DNA of 64,000 nt, taken from Roseivivax isoporae LMG 25204 (GTDB taxonomy: Bacteria; Pseudomonadota; Alphaproteobacteria; Rhodobacterales; Rhodobacteraceae). Both the position numbers and the translations under genes were made by a program. The notes under the pieces are model-generated. The model did no database searches. It was not told where the DNA came from and saw only the letters and a program-made list of their open reading frames with translations. The stretch is taken from the NCBI RefSeq assembly GCF_000521865.1, contig NZ_JAME01000010.1, positions 62,001 through 126,000 on the forward strand. Direction: 5' to 3'. This document shows, piece by piece, positions 1-7,462 of this stretch. Each line of letters opens with the position of its first letter. The stretch's first letter is position 1.

Positions 1-161
1 GCGCCGCCATCCTCATCGCGCGCATCATCGCGTCCGAGCGGACGGGCTTTCGTGGCGAGGACATCCTGCTGCAGGTCGCCACGGATGTCCTCGTCGGTCG
101 CGGTCTCGCCGCGACGGCGGCAGAGGTCGCCGCCGCCCTGCGTCCCGGGGCGGCCGCGTGA
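1..161 (+). CDS. gvpN: Gas vesicle ATPase GvpN, C-terminal end (partial)
   Basis: Only the last 52 codons are in the window; the gene begins to the left. The visible residues include ARIIASERTGF and a DVLVGR string. They resemble the C-terminal tail of GvpN, the MoxR-like AAA+ ATPase needed for gas vesicle assembly in bacteria and archaea. The ATPase core is outside the window, so the call rests on the tail plus position at the head of a gas vesicle gene series. The reading frame is open from base 3 to the TGA at 159-161. The next gene starts 46 bases later, in the same direction. Confidence 0.65.
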   Translation, partial: AAILIARIIASERTGFRGEDILLQVATDVLVGRGLAATAAEVAAALRPGAAA

Positions 162-207
162 ACCCGCTCCGGCTTCCCGATCCCGTCACGACGAGGAGAC
201 GCCTGCC

Positions 208-432
208 GTGAACCGCCCGATTTCCGCCCTGCCGAAACGCCCGGCGCGCGGCACCGCGCGTACCGCCCGCACGCGCAAGGATGCGGCGATCCACCTTGTC
301 CGGCTCGAGTTCGACATCGGCCGCCTGGCCGACGGGATCGCTCAGGTGGAACGGCGCCGCGACCTCTATGCCGCGGAGCTCGCCGTCAAGACGCGCGAGC
401 GCTCCCGCCTTCTCGGCATCCTCGGGGCCTGA
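208..432 (+). CDS. Small unknown protein of the gas vesicle cluster
   Basis: A 74-residue reading frame with a GTG start at 208. The frame is open further upstream, but that part overlaps the gvpN end and reads as Arg/Ser-rich shadow sequence, so GTG 208 is the best start. A basic first third (KRPARGTARTARTRK) is followed by a heptad-rich helix with regularly spaced Leu, Glu and Arg (residues about 28-72). The gene sits between gvpN and gvpO, 4 bases before the gvpO start, so it is almost certainly co-transcribed. I do not recognise a family. A short coiled-coil accessory or regulatory protein would fit, but that is inference. Confidence 0.55.
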   Translation: MNRPISALPKRPARGTARTARTRKDAAIHLVRLEFDIGRLADGIAQVERRRDLYAAELAVKTRERSRLLGILGA

Positions 433-436
433 CCGC

Positions 437-745
437 ATGGTGGAGCAACCGAGGACCGATGCCTTCCGCGCCGCGGGCGCGCGCCCGCTCACGCTGGCGC
501 AGGCCCTTGCCCGCGGGCGCGCGGCCATGGCGGAGATCACGACCGCCCCGATCGATGCCGTGACCCGGTTCGAGGCCGAATCGGACGGAGGTTGGCACGC
601 GGTGATCGACGTGATCGAGGTGCCGGCGCGCATGGGCGACAACGACCTCCTGTGCACCTACGACATCGCCCTCGACGCCCAGGGCGACCTCGCGGGCTTC
701 AGACGGACCGCGCGTTACCACCGCGAGGACGGGATCCCGGCATGA
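437..745 (+). CDS. gvpO: Gas vesicle protein GvpO
   Basis: A 102-residue protein. Its second half ([10 protein letters not shown], then [16 protein letters not shown] and a closing RYHREDG) matches the GvpO family pattern in which a Trp-x-Val-x-Val-Glu segment precedes a Tyr-containing strand and an Arg-Tyr-x-Arg end. GvpO is a small accessory or regulatory protein required for gas vesicle formation in haloarchaea and found in many bacterial gvp clusters. The start is ATG 437, 4 bases after the preceding stop. Its stop overlaps the next ATG by 4 bases, suggesting translational coupling. Confidence 0.85.
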   Translation: MVEQPRTDAFRAAGARPLTLAQALARGRAAMAEITTAPIDAVTRFEAESDGGWHAVIDVIEVPARMGDNDLLCTYDIALDAQGDLAGFRRTARYHREDGIPA

Positions 746-1062
746 GCTTCCAGATGCAGAGCCCGATCCATCACGACAGCCTCGCCGACGTGCTGGAGCG
801 CATCCTCGACAAGGGAATCGTGATCGCCGGCGACGTGTCGATCTCGCTGGTGGGAATCGAACTCCTCACGATCCGGCTGCGCCTGTTGATCGCGACGGTC
901 GACAAGGCTCGCGAGCTCGGGATCAACTGGTGGGAGCGCGATCCCGCGCTGTGCACGAACGCCGAGGAACTTGCGACCAGGAACGCTGCGCTCGAGGACC
1001 GGATCGGGCGTCTCGAGGCGGAACTCGCGCGCCGCGATGCAGCGTCGGAGGTCGCGCGATGA
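742..1062 (+). CDS. gvpJ: Gas vesicle minor structural protein GvpJ (GvpA family)
   Basis: A 106-residue protein. Residues about 12-65 are a clear GvpA/GvpJ fold: [20 protein letters not shown], a VGIELL segment and a GINWWERD string typical of GvpJ-type paralogs rather than the GvpA shell protein. After the fold comes a charged helical tail (about 70-106) rich in Glu and Arg that may form a coiled coil. GvpJ proteins are thought to nucleate or cap the cone tips of the vesicle. It starts inside the gvpO stop codon and ends inside the next start, both ATGA-type overlaps. Confidence 0.85.
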   Translation: MSFQMQSPIHHDSLADVLERILDKGIVIAGDVSISLVGIELLTIRLRLLIATVDKARELGINWWERDPALCTNAEELATRNAALEDRIGRLEAELARRDAASEVAR

Positions 1063-1631
1063 CCGAGGATCCGAAGCGCCGTTTCGACGAGGTGCGTCAG
1101 GAGATCGACCTGCGCCTCAATGGGCTCCTTGGGGAACTCGGCCGCTCGCTCACGGAGGTGCTGGGCCGGCTCGACGATGGTCAGGGCGAGATCCGCCGCG
1201 AACACTTTTTCCAGTCGGGAGACGGCGGCGTGCGGGCCAGCGCAGGCCTGCGCGTCCGGGTGGGCGGCCTCGCCGCGGAGCGCACCACCGCCGCGCACGC
1301 GCAGCGCTCCCCGGCACGGCAGGCCCGAGCCGCCGAGGCCGGGGACATGCCCCAAGGTCAGCCGTCGGCGCCGGCCGCACGCGACATCGCGGCGACGGTG
1401 CTCATGGAACGCGGGCTCTGGAGCCTCAGCGCCGACCTGCCAGGAATGACCGAGCGCGACGTGACGCTCTCGGAAAAGGACGGACGTCTCGTCATCACCG
1501 CGGCGTCGCGCGGCCGGCGCTACGAGGGCACGTTCGACAAGCCCGCCGGGCTTGCGCTGGATGACATCGCGCTGTCGGTCCGCAATGGCATCCTCGACCT
1601 GACGGCATCGCTGCCGGAGGACACGGAATGA
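1059..1631 (+). CDS. gvpH: Gas vesicle protein GvpH, Hsp20-like
   Basis: A 190-residue protein. The first 50 residues form a charged helix and residues about 55-105 are a low-complexity Ala/Arg/Pro linker. Residues about 106-190 resemble a minimal alpha-crystallin/Hsp20 domain: [20 protein letters not shown], a short Y-E-G-T-F strand, then [17 protein letters not shown]. That layout is the GvpH type: a linker followed by a small heat-shock-like domain, proposed to act as a chaperone for the hydrophobic vesicle proteins. ATG 1059 overlaps the gvpJ stop by 4 bases. Confidence 0.75.
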   Translation: MTEDPKRRFDEVRQEIDLRLNGLLGELGRSLTEVLGRLDDGQGEIRREHFFQSGDGGVRASAGLRVRVGGLAAERTTAAHAQRSPARQARAAEAGDMPQGQPSAPAARDIAATVLMERGLWSLSADLPGMTERDVTLSEKDGRLVITAASRGRRYEGTFDKPAGLALDDIALSVRNGILDLTASLPEDTE

Positions 1632-2389
1632 CCTATCTCTACGGCCTCCTGTCGCCGGACGCGGACCCGGGCCCGGCGCAGTTCGACGGGATCGAGGGCG
1701 TGACCGGCGAAGTCCGGCTGAGCCGGCTGCCACAGGGCGTGCTGATCCACGCAGACCACGACGGGTCGGACATCCGTCCGAAACGGCGCAACCTTCTCGC
1801 CCATGCCCGCATCCTCGAACGGGCACTCGGCATGGGAACGGTGCTGCCCATGCGCTTCGGGATGGTCGCGCACGACCTGCCCGCCGTGGCCGCGGCGCTC
1901 GCAGGTCAGCAGGACCGGCTCGCCGCCGAGATGATCCGCCTGCAGAATGCCGTCGAGTTCGGCATCCGCGTGGAGTTCGAGCGAGCGCCGGCCCTGCAAT
2001 GCCTTGTCGACGCATCCGCCGCGTTGCAGGCGGAACGCGACCGGCTGCGCGGCGACCCGCGCACGACCGAACGGGACCGCGCCGCCTTCGGCAGCCGGCT
2101 GGCGGCGGCGCTCGACCGGGCGCGCACGGACGCGCAGCGACGTGTCCTCGCCGCGCTGCGACCACGCCTGCGCGACCATGTGATCCGGGTGCCCGACTCG
2201 GACGTGCAGGTACTCGCCCTCGACGCGCTCGTGGAGACCGGCGCCGAGACCGACCTGCCGGCCGCGATCGACGCCGCCGCGCGGACCTGCGGCTTCGCGA
2301 CGGGGCTTGAACCGATCGTGCGCATGGTCGGCCCCGTGCCACCCTATACCTTCACGCGGCTCGTCCTGCCCTGCACGGAGGCCGCCTGA
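1628..2389 (+). CDS. gvpF: Gas vesicle protein of the GvpF/GvpL family (canonical copy)
   Basis: A 253-residue protein with the full GvpF/L pattern: an N-terminal YLYGLL strand, the central VLPMRFGMV motif (residues about 77-85), a long middle helix region, and a C-terminal GPVPPYTF motif followed by a final strand. GvpF/L proteins are accessory vesicle proteins that interact with GvpA during early assembly. This is the best conserved of four family members in the operon (others start at 4703, 5551 and 6457). ATG 1628 overlaps the gvpH stop by 4 bases. Confidence 0.9.
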   Translation: MTYLYGLLSPDADPGPAQFDGIEGVTGEVRLSRLPQGVLIHADHDGSDIRPKRRNLLAHARILERALGMGTVLPMRFGMVAHDLPAVAAALAGQQDRLAAEMIRLQNAVEFGIRVEFERAPALQCLVDASAALQAERDRLRGDPRTTERDRAAFGSRLAAALDRARTDAQRRVLAALRPRLRDHVIRVPDSDVQVLALDALVETGAETDLPAAIDAAARTCGFATGLEPIVRMVGPVPPYTFTRLVLPCTEAA

Positions 2390-2622
2390 TGGGCCTCCTG
2401 ACCGGCCTCCTGTCCTTGCCCGTGCGCGGGCCGACCGGCGCCGCGCTCTGGATCGCGCGGCAGATCGCCGCCGCCGCGGAGGCGGAGCGCAACGATCCTG
2501 CGGCGCTGCGCGCGGCCCTCGCGGAGGCCGAGCGCCGCCTCGTCGCGGGCGAGCTCTCGGAGGAGGACTACGACCGGATCGAGGACGAACTGCTCGCGCG
2601 CCTGGCAGAGGCAGGCCGATGA
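2389..2622 (+). CDS. gvpG: Gas vesicle protein GvpG
   Basis: A 77-residue acidic, helical protein. It begins MGLLTGLLSLPVRGP and ends with an ELSEEDYDRIEDELLARL helix, which is the family signature of GvpG, a small accessory protein that usually follows gvpF. The start shares one base with the gvpF stop (TGATG), and its own stop overlaps the next start by 4 bases, so the order gvpF-gvpG is both conserved and translationally coupled here. Confidence 0.85.
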   Translation: MGLLTGLLSLPVRGPTGAALWIARQIAAAAEAERNDPAALRAALAEAERRLVAGELSEEDYDRIEDELLARLAEAGR

Positions 2623-4706
2623 GCGCCGCCTTGACAACCACGATCGGCGAGCGCGGCGGGCGCGGGCTCGTCCGGCTGGCGCGCTCTCGCCTCGCCCTGT
2701 TCGGCCTCGCACCGGGCGAGACGGTTCGTGTCTCGGCAGCCGCAGGAGGTGCGCGCGCGACGCACGGTCGGGTGGTGCCCGCGGCGCTGCCCGAGGACGT
2801 GGCGGAACTCGACCCGATCCTCGCGGGCAACGCGGGTCTCGGCACCGGCGACACGGTGGCGATCGCTCCGGCCTCCCTTCCGCCCCTCCAGACGCTGGCG
2901 CTCCGCATCGATGGCGGCACCGCCGCGCACGCGGACATCAAGGACGCTCTCTTCGACATGGCGCTCACCCTCGGCGACCGGATCACGCTGACCCTGCCCG
3001 CCGCCCGAGCCTCCGCCGCAGAGGTGATCGCGACGACGCCGGGACCGGCGGGTGTCGTGGATGACGCCACTGCCCTGTCGGTCGAGACGACGGCGCCCGC
3101 CTATGACGGCATCGGCGGCATGTCCGAGGAGATCGCGCGCGTTCACGAGATGGTGGCTGCCCCCCTCACGCGGCCCGACCTTTACGCAGCCCTCGGGATC
3201 GAGGCGCCGCGCGGCGTGCTGTTTGCCGGACCGCCCGGGTCCGGAAAGACGCTGCTCGCCCGCGCGGTCGCGGCGCGGACGCGCGCGGCCTTCTTCCAGA
3301 TCGACGGCCCCGAGATCGTCTCGAAGCACTACGGCGACAGCGAGGCGGCGCTGCGCAGGACCTTCACCGCCGCGCAACGGGCCACGCCCGCCATCATCTT
3401 CATCGACGAGATCGACGCCATCGCGCCGGCGCGCGCCTCCCTGTCCGGCGACCGCCAGGTGGAGCGGCGCATCGTGGCGCAGCTCCTGACACTGATGGAC
3501 GGCCTCTCGGATCGCGGACGGGTCATCGTGATGGCCGCGACCAACCAGCCCGATGCGCTCGATCCCGCGCTGCGCCGTCCCGGCCGCTTCGACCGAGAGA
3601 TCGTCTTTCGCCCGCCGCAGCCGTCGCAGCGCCGTGACATCCTCGCGGTCCACCTCGCGCGCGCGCCGCTCGGGCCCGACGCGGACCTGGAGCGGCTCGC
3701 GGCGGTGACCCACGGCTATGTGGGGGCGGATCTCGCGTCCCTTGCGCGCGAGGCCGCGGTTGCCGCCCTCGCGCGCGCCTCCCGCGAGGCGGGCGGAGAG
3801 GCACATGTCCGCGCGGAGAACCTGCGCATCACCGCGGCCGATCTCGATCACGGCCTCGCCGTCACAGGGCCGAGCGCCCTTCGCGGTGCAGGTCCCGACC
3901 TGCCGCCGGTCGCCTGGCGGGACGTGGGCGGCCTCGACGCGGCGAAGGCCGCGCTGGAACTGGCCGTCCTGCGCCCCCTGCGGCACACCGTGCTCCATGA
4001 CCGCCTGCGGGTAGCCCCCGCGCGCGGCATACTCTTGTCGGGTCCACCCGGCACCGGCAAGACGCTGCTCGCGCGCGCGCTGGCGGCGGAGGCCGGCATG
4101 AACGTGATCGCCGTGCGGCCGCCGCGCATCCTGTCGCGCTATTTCGGCGAGGCGGAACGGGCGATCGCCGAGGTCTTCGCGACCGCCCGGGCGACCGCGC
4201 CCACCCTCCTCTTCTTCGACGAGTTTGACGCCCTCGCGCCGCGCCGCGGCGGCGGTGGCGAGGTGCACGACCGCATCGTCGCGCAGCTCCTGACCGAGTT
4301 CGACGCCGTGTCCGTCACGCGCGGCGTCGTGGTGCTGGCGGCCACGAACCGCGCCGGTGCCATCGACTCCGCGCTCACACGTCCCGGTCGTTTCGACCTC
4401 GTCGTTCCCGTGCCGTTGCCCGACATGGGGGCGCGGGCCGCGATCCTTTCCGTGCACCTCAAAGACCGACCCGTGGCGCCGGACGTGAACCTGGCGGAGC
4501 TCGCCGAGATGACCGGCGGCTTCAGCGGCGCGGACCTCGCGGGCCTGGTCGACATGGCGGCGCTGGGCGCGCTCGAGCGCGCCCTTCTGTCCGGCGAGAC
4601 GGAGCCCTGCCTCACGCGGGAGGACCTCGTGGCGGCCTGCGCCCGCATCGCGGCAGCCGAGGCGCTGCGCCGTCAGGATTTTATCAACGGGGAGTCCCAC
4701 CGATGA
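2619..4706 (+). CDS. CDC48-family tandem AAA ATPase in the gas vesicle operon
   Basis: A 695-residue protein with an N-terminal substrate-recognition region (about 1-160) resembling the double-psi barrel of Cdc48/VAT and two AAA+ domains. Domain 1 has Walker A GPPGSGKT at 204-211, Walker B IIFIDEID and an RRPGRFD arginine-finger segment. Domain 2 has GPPGTGKT at 475-482, LLFFDEFD and TRPGRFD. Both ATPase sites look intact. In archaea and eukaryotes such hexamers unfold or remodel protein complexes; here it is embedded between gvpG and GvpF/L genes with 4-base overlaps on both sides. A role in unfolding, extracting or recycling aggregation-prone Gvp proteins is inferred. GvpN is a separate, MoxR-type ATPase. 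Confidence 0.9.
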   Translation: MSAALTTTIGERGGRGLVRLARSRLALFGLAPGETVRVSAAAGGARATHGRVVPAALPEDVAELDPILAGNAGLGTGDTVAIAPASLPPLQTLALRIDGGTAAHADIKDALFDMALTLGDRITLTLPAARASAAEVIATTPGPAGVVDDATALSVETTAPAYDGIGGMSEEIARVHEMVAAPLTRPDLYAALGIEAPRGVLFAGPPGSGKTLLARAVAARTRAAFFQIDGPEIVSKHYGDSEAALRRTFTAAQRATPAIIFIDEIDAIAPARASLSGDRQVERRIVAQLLTLMDGLSDRGRVIVMAATNQPDALDPALRRPGRFDREIVFRPPQPSQRRDILAVHLARAPLGPDADLERLAAVTHGYVGADLASLAREAAVAALARASREAGGEAHVRAENLRITAADLDHGLAVTGPSALRGAGPDLPPVAWRDVGGLDAAKAALELAVLRPLRHTVLHDRLRVAPARGILLSGPPGTGKTLLARALAAEAGMNVIAVRPPRILSRYFGEAERAIAEVFATARATAPTLLFFDEFDALAPRRGGGGEVHDRIVAQLLTEFDAVSVTRGVVVLAATNRAGAIDSALTRPGRFDLVVPVPLPDMGARAAILSVHLKDRPVAPDVNLAELAEMTGGFSGADLAGLVDMAALGALERALLSGETEPCLTREDLVAACARIAAAEALRRQDFINGESHR

Positions 4707-5554
4707 CCACGCGTGAGCTGATCGCCGTCCGGCACGCCGGGCTGCCCTACCCCAGAGAGGACGGGATCGAGATCCGACGCGAGGGGGCGCTCGAGGCCGT
4801 GCTGGCGCCGCCCGCGCGCCGGCTGCTCGCGGGACGCCGGGCCGCCCTCGGGGCCGCCGCGCGCCATATGCGGCGGCTCGAGGCGCTGATGGTGCACGGA
4901 ACCGTCCTGCCCGCGCTGCCGGGCACCCGGCTTCCCGAAGCCCTCGTCGGCGCCACACTTTGCGGCAACGCGGCCGTGCTTTTGCCTCCGCTGGAGCGCG
5001 TCGCCGGCCGCGTCCAGTTCCAGGTGACTGTGGCCGCGCCGGACGGCCTGGCCCCGGACGACGTCCCGCCGCCCCTGCGCGCGGCGATCGCCACGCGGCT
5101 CGCGGGCCCCGGGTTCGACCGCATCGCGCTGCCTGTCGCCTCCGGCGTGATCGCGAACCACGTTCTGCTGATCAATCCGGCAGAGATCGACACGCTCGAC
5201 GCGGTGCTCGAGGACATCGACCGGCTCGGAGGCGGCGCGTTGCGGATCCGCAGGATCGGCCCTGCGCCGGCCGTCTCCTTCGCCAGCGTCGGGCTCGCCC
5301 GCCTGCCCGCCCGCGCGGTGAACGCCGCATTGCGCCGCTTCGGACTGCCGCCCGATGCCCGCGCCGAGGACCTCGGGAGCGCACGTCGCGCCGCCCTCCG
5401 TGCCGATCCCGGGGCGCAGGCGGCGATCAGCACGGCCGCGGAGATCGCCGCCACCGCGCTTGCCGCGAGCTGGCGCGACGGTCCGCTGTTCTGCGCGACC
5501 CTCTGGACCGAGGCGCGCGCCGAATCCTCTGACACCGCCCGGAGGGTGGCATGA
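4703..5554 (+). CDS. Divergent GvpF/GvpL-family protein, copy 2
   Basis: A 283-residue protein that keeps the outline of GvpF/L. There is a central VHGTVLPALPGTRL segment corresponding to the usual V-L-P-x-R-F-G motif, a QFQVTV strand, and a C-terminal GPAPAVSF string where GvpF/L proteins carry GPLPPYSF. The last 70 residues are an extra helical extension not present in the first copy. The divergence suggests a specialised role, for example binding a different GvpA-family subunit. It is coupled by 4-base overlaps to the ATPase before it and the next gene. Family assignment is by pattern and context; confidence is lower than for the copy at 1628. Confidence 0.65.
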   Translation: MTTRELIAVRHAGLPYPREDGIEIRREGALEAVLAPPARRLLAGRRAALGAAARHMRRLEALMVHGTVLPALPGTRLPEALVGATLCGNAAVLLPPLERVAGRVQFQVTVAAPDGLAPDDVPPPLRAAIATRLAGPGFDRIALPVASGVIANHVLLINPAEIDTLDAVLEDIDRLGGGALRIRRIGPAPAVSFASVGLARLPARAVNAALRRFGLPPDARAEDLGSARRAALRADPGAQAAISTAAEIAATALAASWRDGPLFCATLWTEARAESSDTARRVA

Positions 5555-6243
5555 GCGCGGTCGTCCTCGTGGGGCTCGTGCCGCGGGAGGCCCCGGCGCC
5601 GACGGACGCGCCCGATCACGCCCGCCTGCCCGCGGGTGGCATGACGGCCCTGGCGCTCGGGGTCGACCGGGACGCGCTTGCGGACGAGGTGACGCTCACC
5701 GCCTGGGCGCTCCGGCAGGATCACCTGCTGTCCGCCTGCATCGCTGTCGGCGACGTCATGCCCGTGGCGCTCGGCGCCATCTTCTCGGACATGGCGGCGC
5801 TTGTCCGTCACGTGGAGAGGCATGCCGGCTCCCTTTGCGCCGGGCTCGCCAGCGTCGCGGCACGGGTCGAGTGCCGGCTCGACATCACCGACGTCGCGAA
5901 GAGCGCGGTCCGTTCGGCGGAGCCTTCCTGCAGCGGCAGCGAGTTCCTGCACCGACGGGCGCGCCACCGTTCCCGCGCGTCGGACCTGGATGCGCGCAGG
6001 TCCGAGCTCCTGGCCGCGCTCGACATTCGTCTCGGAGGGATCGTGGAGGCGCGGCACGACCTGCCGGGCCGCGCCGGCGCGGCCCGCCGTACCGCGCTTC
6101 TCCTGCGACGGGACCGCGTCCGCGACCTCGTCGCCCTGGTGGCCGGTGTCGCCGGCGACGCGGCGGCGCTCGGCGCACGGATCGCCCTCGTCGGCCCGCT
6201 CCCCCCGCATTCCTTCCTGAGAGAGGAGCCGTGTCATGGCTGA
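5551..6243 (+). CDS. GvpF/GvpL-family protein, copy 3
   Basis: A 230-residue protein. The middle HLLSACIAVGDVMPVALGAI segment sits where GvpF/L proteins have V-x-P-x-R-F-G, and the C-terminus carries IALVGPLPPHSF, a close match to the family's closing motif. Length and order agree with GvpF/L. It ends 8 bases inside the next gene, a small GvpA-family protein. GvpF/L members bind GvpA-type subunits, so the pairing of each divergent copy with its own neighbour may be meaningful, though this is inference. Confidence 0.75.
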   Translation: MSAVVLVGLVPREAPAPTDAPDHARLPAGGMTALALGVDRDALADEVTLTAWALRQDHLLSACIAVGDVMPVALGAIFSDMAALVRHVERHAGSLCAGLASVAARVECRLDITDVAKSAVRSAEPSCSGSEFLHRRARHRSRASDLDARRSELLAALDIRLGGIVEARHDLPGRAGAARRTALLLRRDRVRDLVALVAGVAGDAAALGARIALVGPLPPHSFLREEPCHG

Positions 6244-6460
6244 ACCGCTCGATGTCGCCCTCCTCGACCCGGAGGACATGGGCGCGGATCACCGGGATCG
6301 GCTGGTGGATCTTGTCGACAGCCTCCTCGACCATGGCGTGGTCATCCGGGGCGAGGCGTGGCTCACGGTGGCGGGCGTCGATCTCGTGTTCCTCGGCATC
6401 GACCTCGTGCTCTCTACGCCCGACAGGATGAACGCGGCGCGCGCAGGGGCTGCCGCATGA
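6236..6460 (+). CDS. Small GvpA-family minor gas vesicle protein (GvpM/GvpS-like)
   Basis: A 74-residue protein with the GvpA-family core at residues about 20-60: DLVDSLLDHGVVIRGEAWLT followed by VAGVDLVFLGIDLVL. The G-E-A-x-L-x-V-A-G-V-D-L-V string is typical of minor paralogs of the GvpM or GvpS kind, not the main shell protein, which has D-x-x-V-R-V-S-L-V-G. The N-terminal 18 residues are unlike other members. ATG 6236 overlaps the previous gene by 8 bases and its TGA overlaps the following ATG by 4. The exact subfamily letter cannot be fixed by eye. Confidence 0.75.
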   Translation: MAEPLDVALLDPEDMGADHRDRLVDLVDSLLDHGVVIRGEAWLTVAGVDLVFLGIDLVLSTPDRMNAARAGAAA

Positions 6461-7080
6461 TCGCGCTCGGATGGACGGACCGCGCGTCGATCCCGCCGGA
6501 GCCGTGTGCGGCGTTGCCCGGACCGGCCGGCACGCTTGTGACGGCGCCGGCCCGGCACGCGGCCACATCCGCCGCACGGCTTCGCCTCCAGTCCGCCTGC
6601 GCGGTCTCCTGCGCCGCGTTCCTGCCGCTTGCCCCGACGCTCGAGCGCTCGCCGGACGCCGCACATGCCTGGGCCACGGCGGAGGGGCACGCCCTGCCGG
6701 ACCGGATCGACGCTGTGCGCGGCATGGCGCAGGCAACCTTGCTCGCCGTCGCTCCGCCCGACCCTGCGCCCGCATCCGAGGCCACGTCGGGGGCCGCGTG
6801 GCTTTCGCTCCGGACCCGCGTGCAGGCGGACCGCGCCCGCCGCCGCGCTGCTGCGGCACAGGCACTGCGCGGGCGCGCGGGGCAGGACATCTCCGTGCGA
6901 GCATGGCCGAGGGGCCTCGCGCTGGACCTCGTGGCGCGGCGCGACATCCTGCAGGCGCAGATGGTCGAGCTGCTGGCGCACCTCCGGCAGGCAGACGAGC
7001 CTGCCCTCGCCGGCTGGCGGCTCACGCTCGCAGGGCCGCTCCCCGTGTTTGCGCTCTCCTTCGCGGACCGTGCGGCATGA
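6457..7080 (+). CDS. GvpF/GvpL-like protein, copy 4 (divergent, short)
   Basis: A 207-residue Ala-rich protein. The only strong family mark is the C-terminal WRLTLAGPLPVFALSF string, which matches the closing strand and GPLPxxxF motif of GvpF/L. The central region (LQSACAVSCAAFLPLAPTLE) could correspond to the usual V-L-P segment. Position between a GvpA-type gene and gvpK, with 4-base overlaps at both ends, supports a gas vesicle function. It is the most degenerate of the four members, so a different fold in the N-terminal half cannot be excluded. Confidence 0.6.
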   Translation: MIALGWTDRASIPPEPCAALPGPAGTLVTAPARHAATSAARLRLQSACAVSCAAFLPLAPTLERSPDAAHAWATAEGHALPDRIDAVRGMAQATLLAVAPPDPAPASEATSGAAWLSLRTRVQADRARRRAAAAQALRGRAGQDISVRAWPRGLALDLVARRDILQAQMVELLAHLRQADEPALAGWRLTLAGPLPVFALSFADRAA

Positions 7081-7409
7081 TCGCGAACCAGGGCCTGTCC
7101 GCCGCGGACGCAGTCCTCGATCTTCTCGCACGTTCTGGCGACGCCGATGGCCGCGTCAGGATCGACCCCGAGACGGTGGAACAGGATCTCGCCCGCCTCC
7201 TTCTCGGGCTGATGGAATTCCTGCGGCAGCTGATGGAGCTGCAGGCGATCCGCCGGCTGGAGGCCGGGCAGTTGAGTGAGGAGGAGCAGGAGCGTCTCGG
7301 CAAGACGCTCATGCGGGCCGAGACGGCGATCCACACCCTCGCCGATCGGTTCGGCCTGTCGCCCGGGGACCTCTCGCTCGATCTCGGCCCCCTCGGGCGC
7401 ACCATCTGA
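7077..7409 (+). CDS. gvpK: Gas vesicle protein GvpK
   Basis: A 110-residue, almost wholly helical protein with the GvpK signature: RIDPETVEQDLARLLLGLME, then LRQLMELQAIRRLEAGQLSE and a closing GLSPGDLSLDLGPLG. GvpK is a conserved accessory protein required for vesicle formation in several bacteria. It is the last gvp gene of the plus-strand operon; a 53-base gap with its own ribosome binding site separates it from the lyase gene that follows. Confidence 0.9.
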   Translation: MIANQGLSAADAVLDLLARSGDADGRVRIDPETVEQDLARLLLGLMEFLRQLMELQAIRRLEAGQLSEEEQERLGKTLMRAETAIHTLADRFGLSPGDLSLDLGPLGRTI

Positions 7410-7462
7410 CGACTTGTTCTCCGCCAAGGGCGGCACCGAAACCCGGCACGCGGGAGGCCAGA

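Noticed and set aside
2568-4958. About 800-codon minus-strand frame opposite the CDC48 ATPase
   Set aside because: The plus strand has intact Walker motifs; this frame has no family features.
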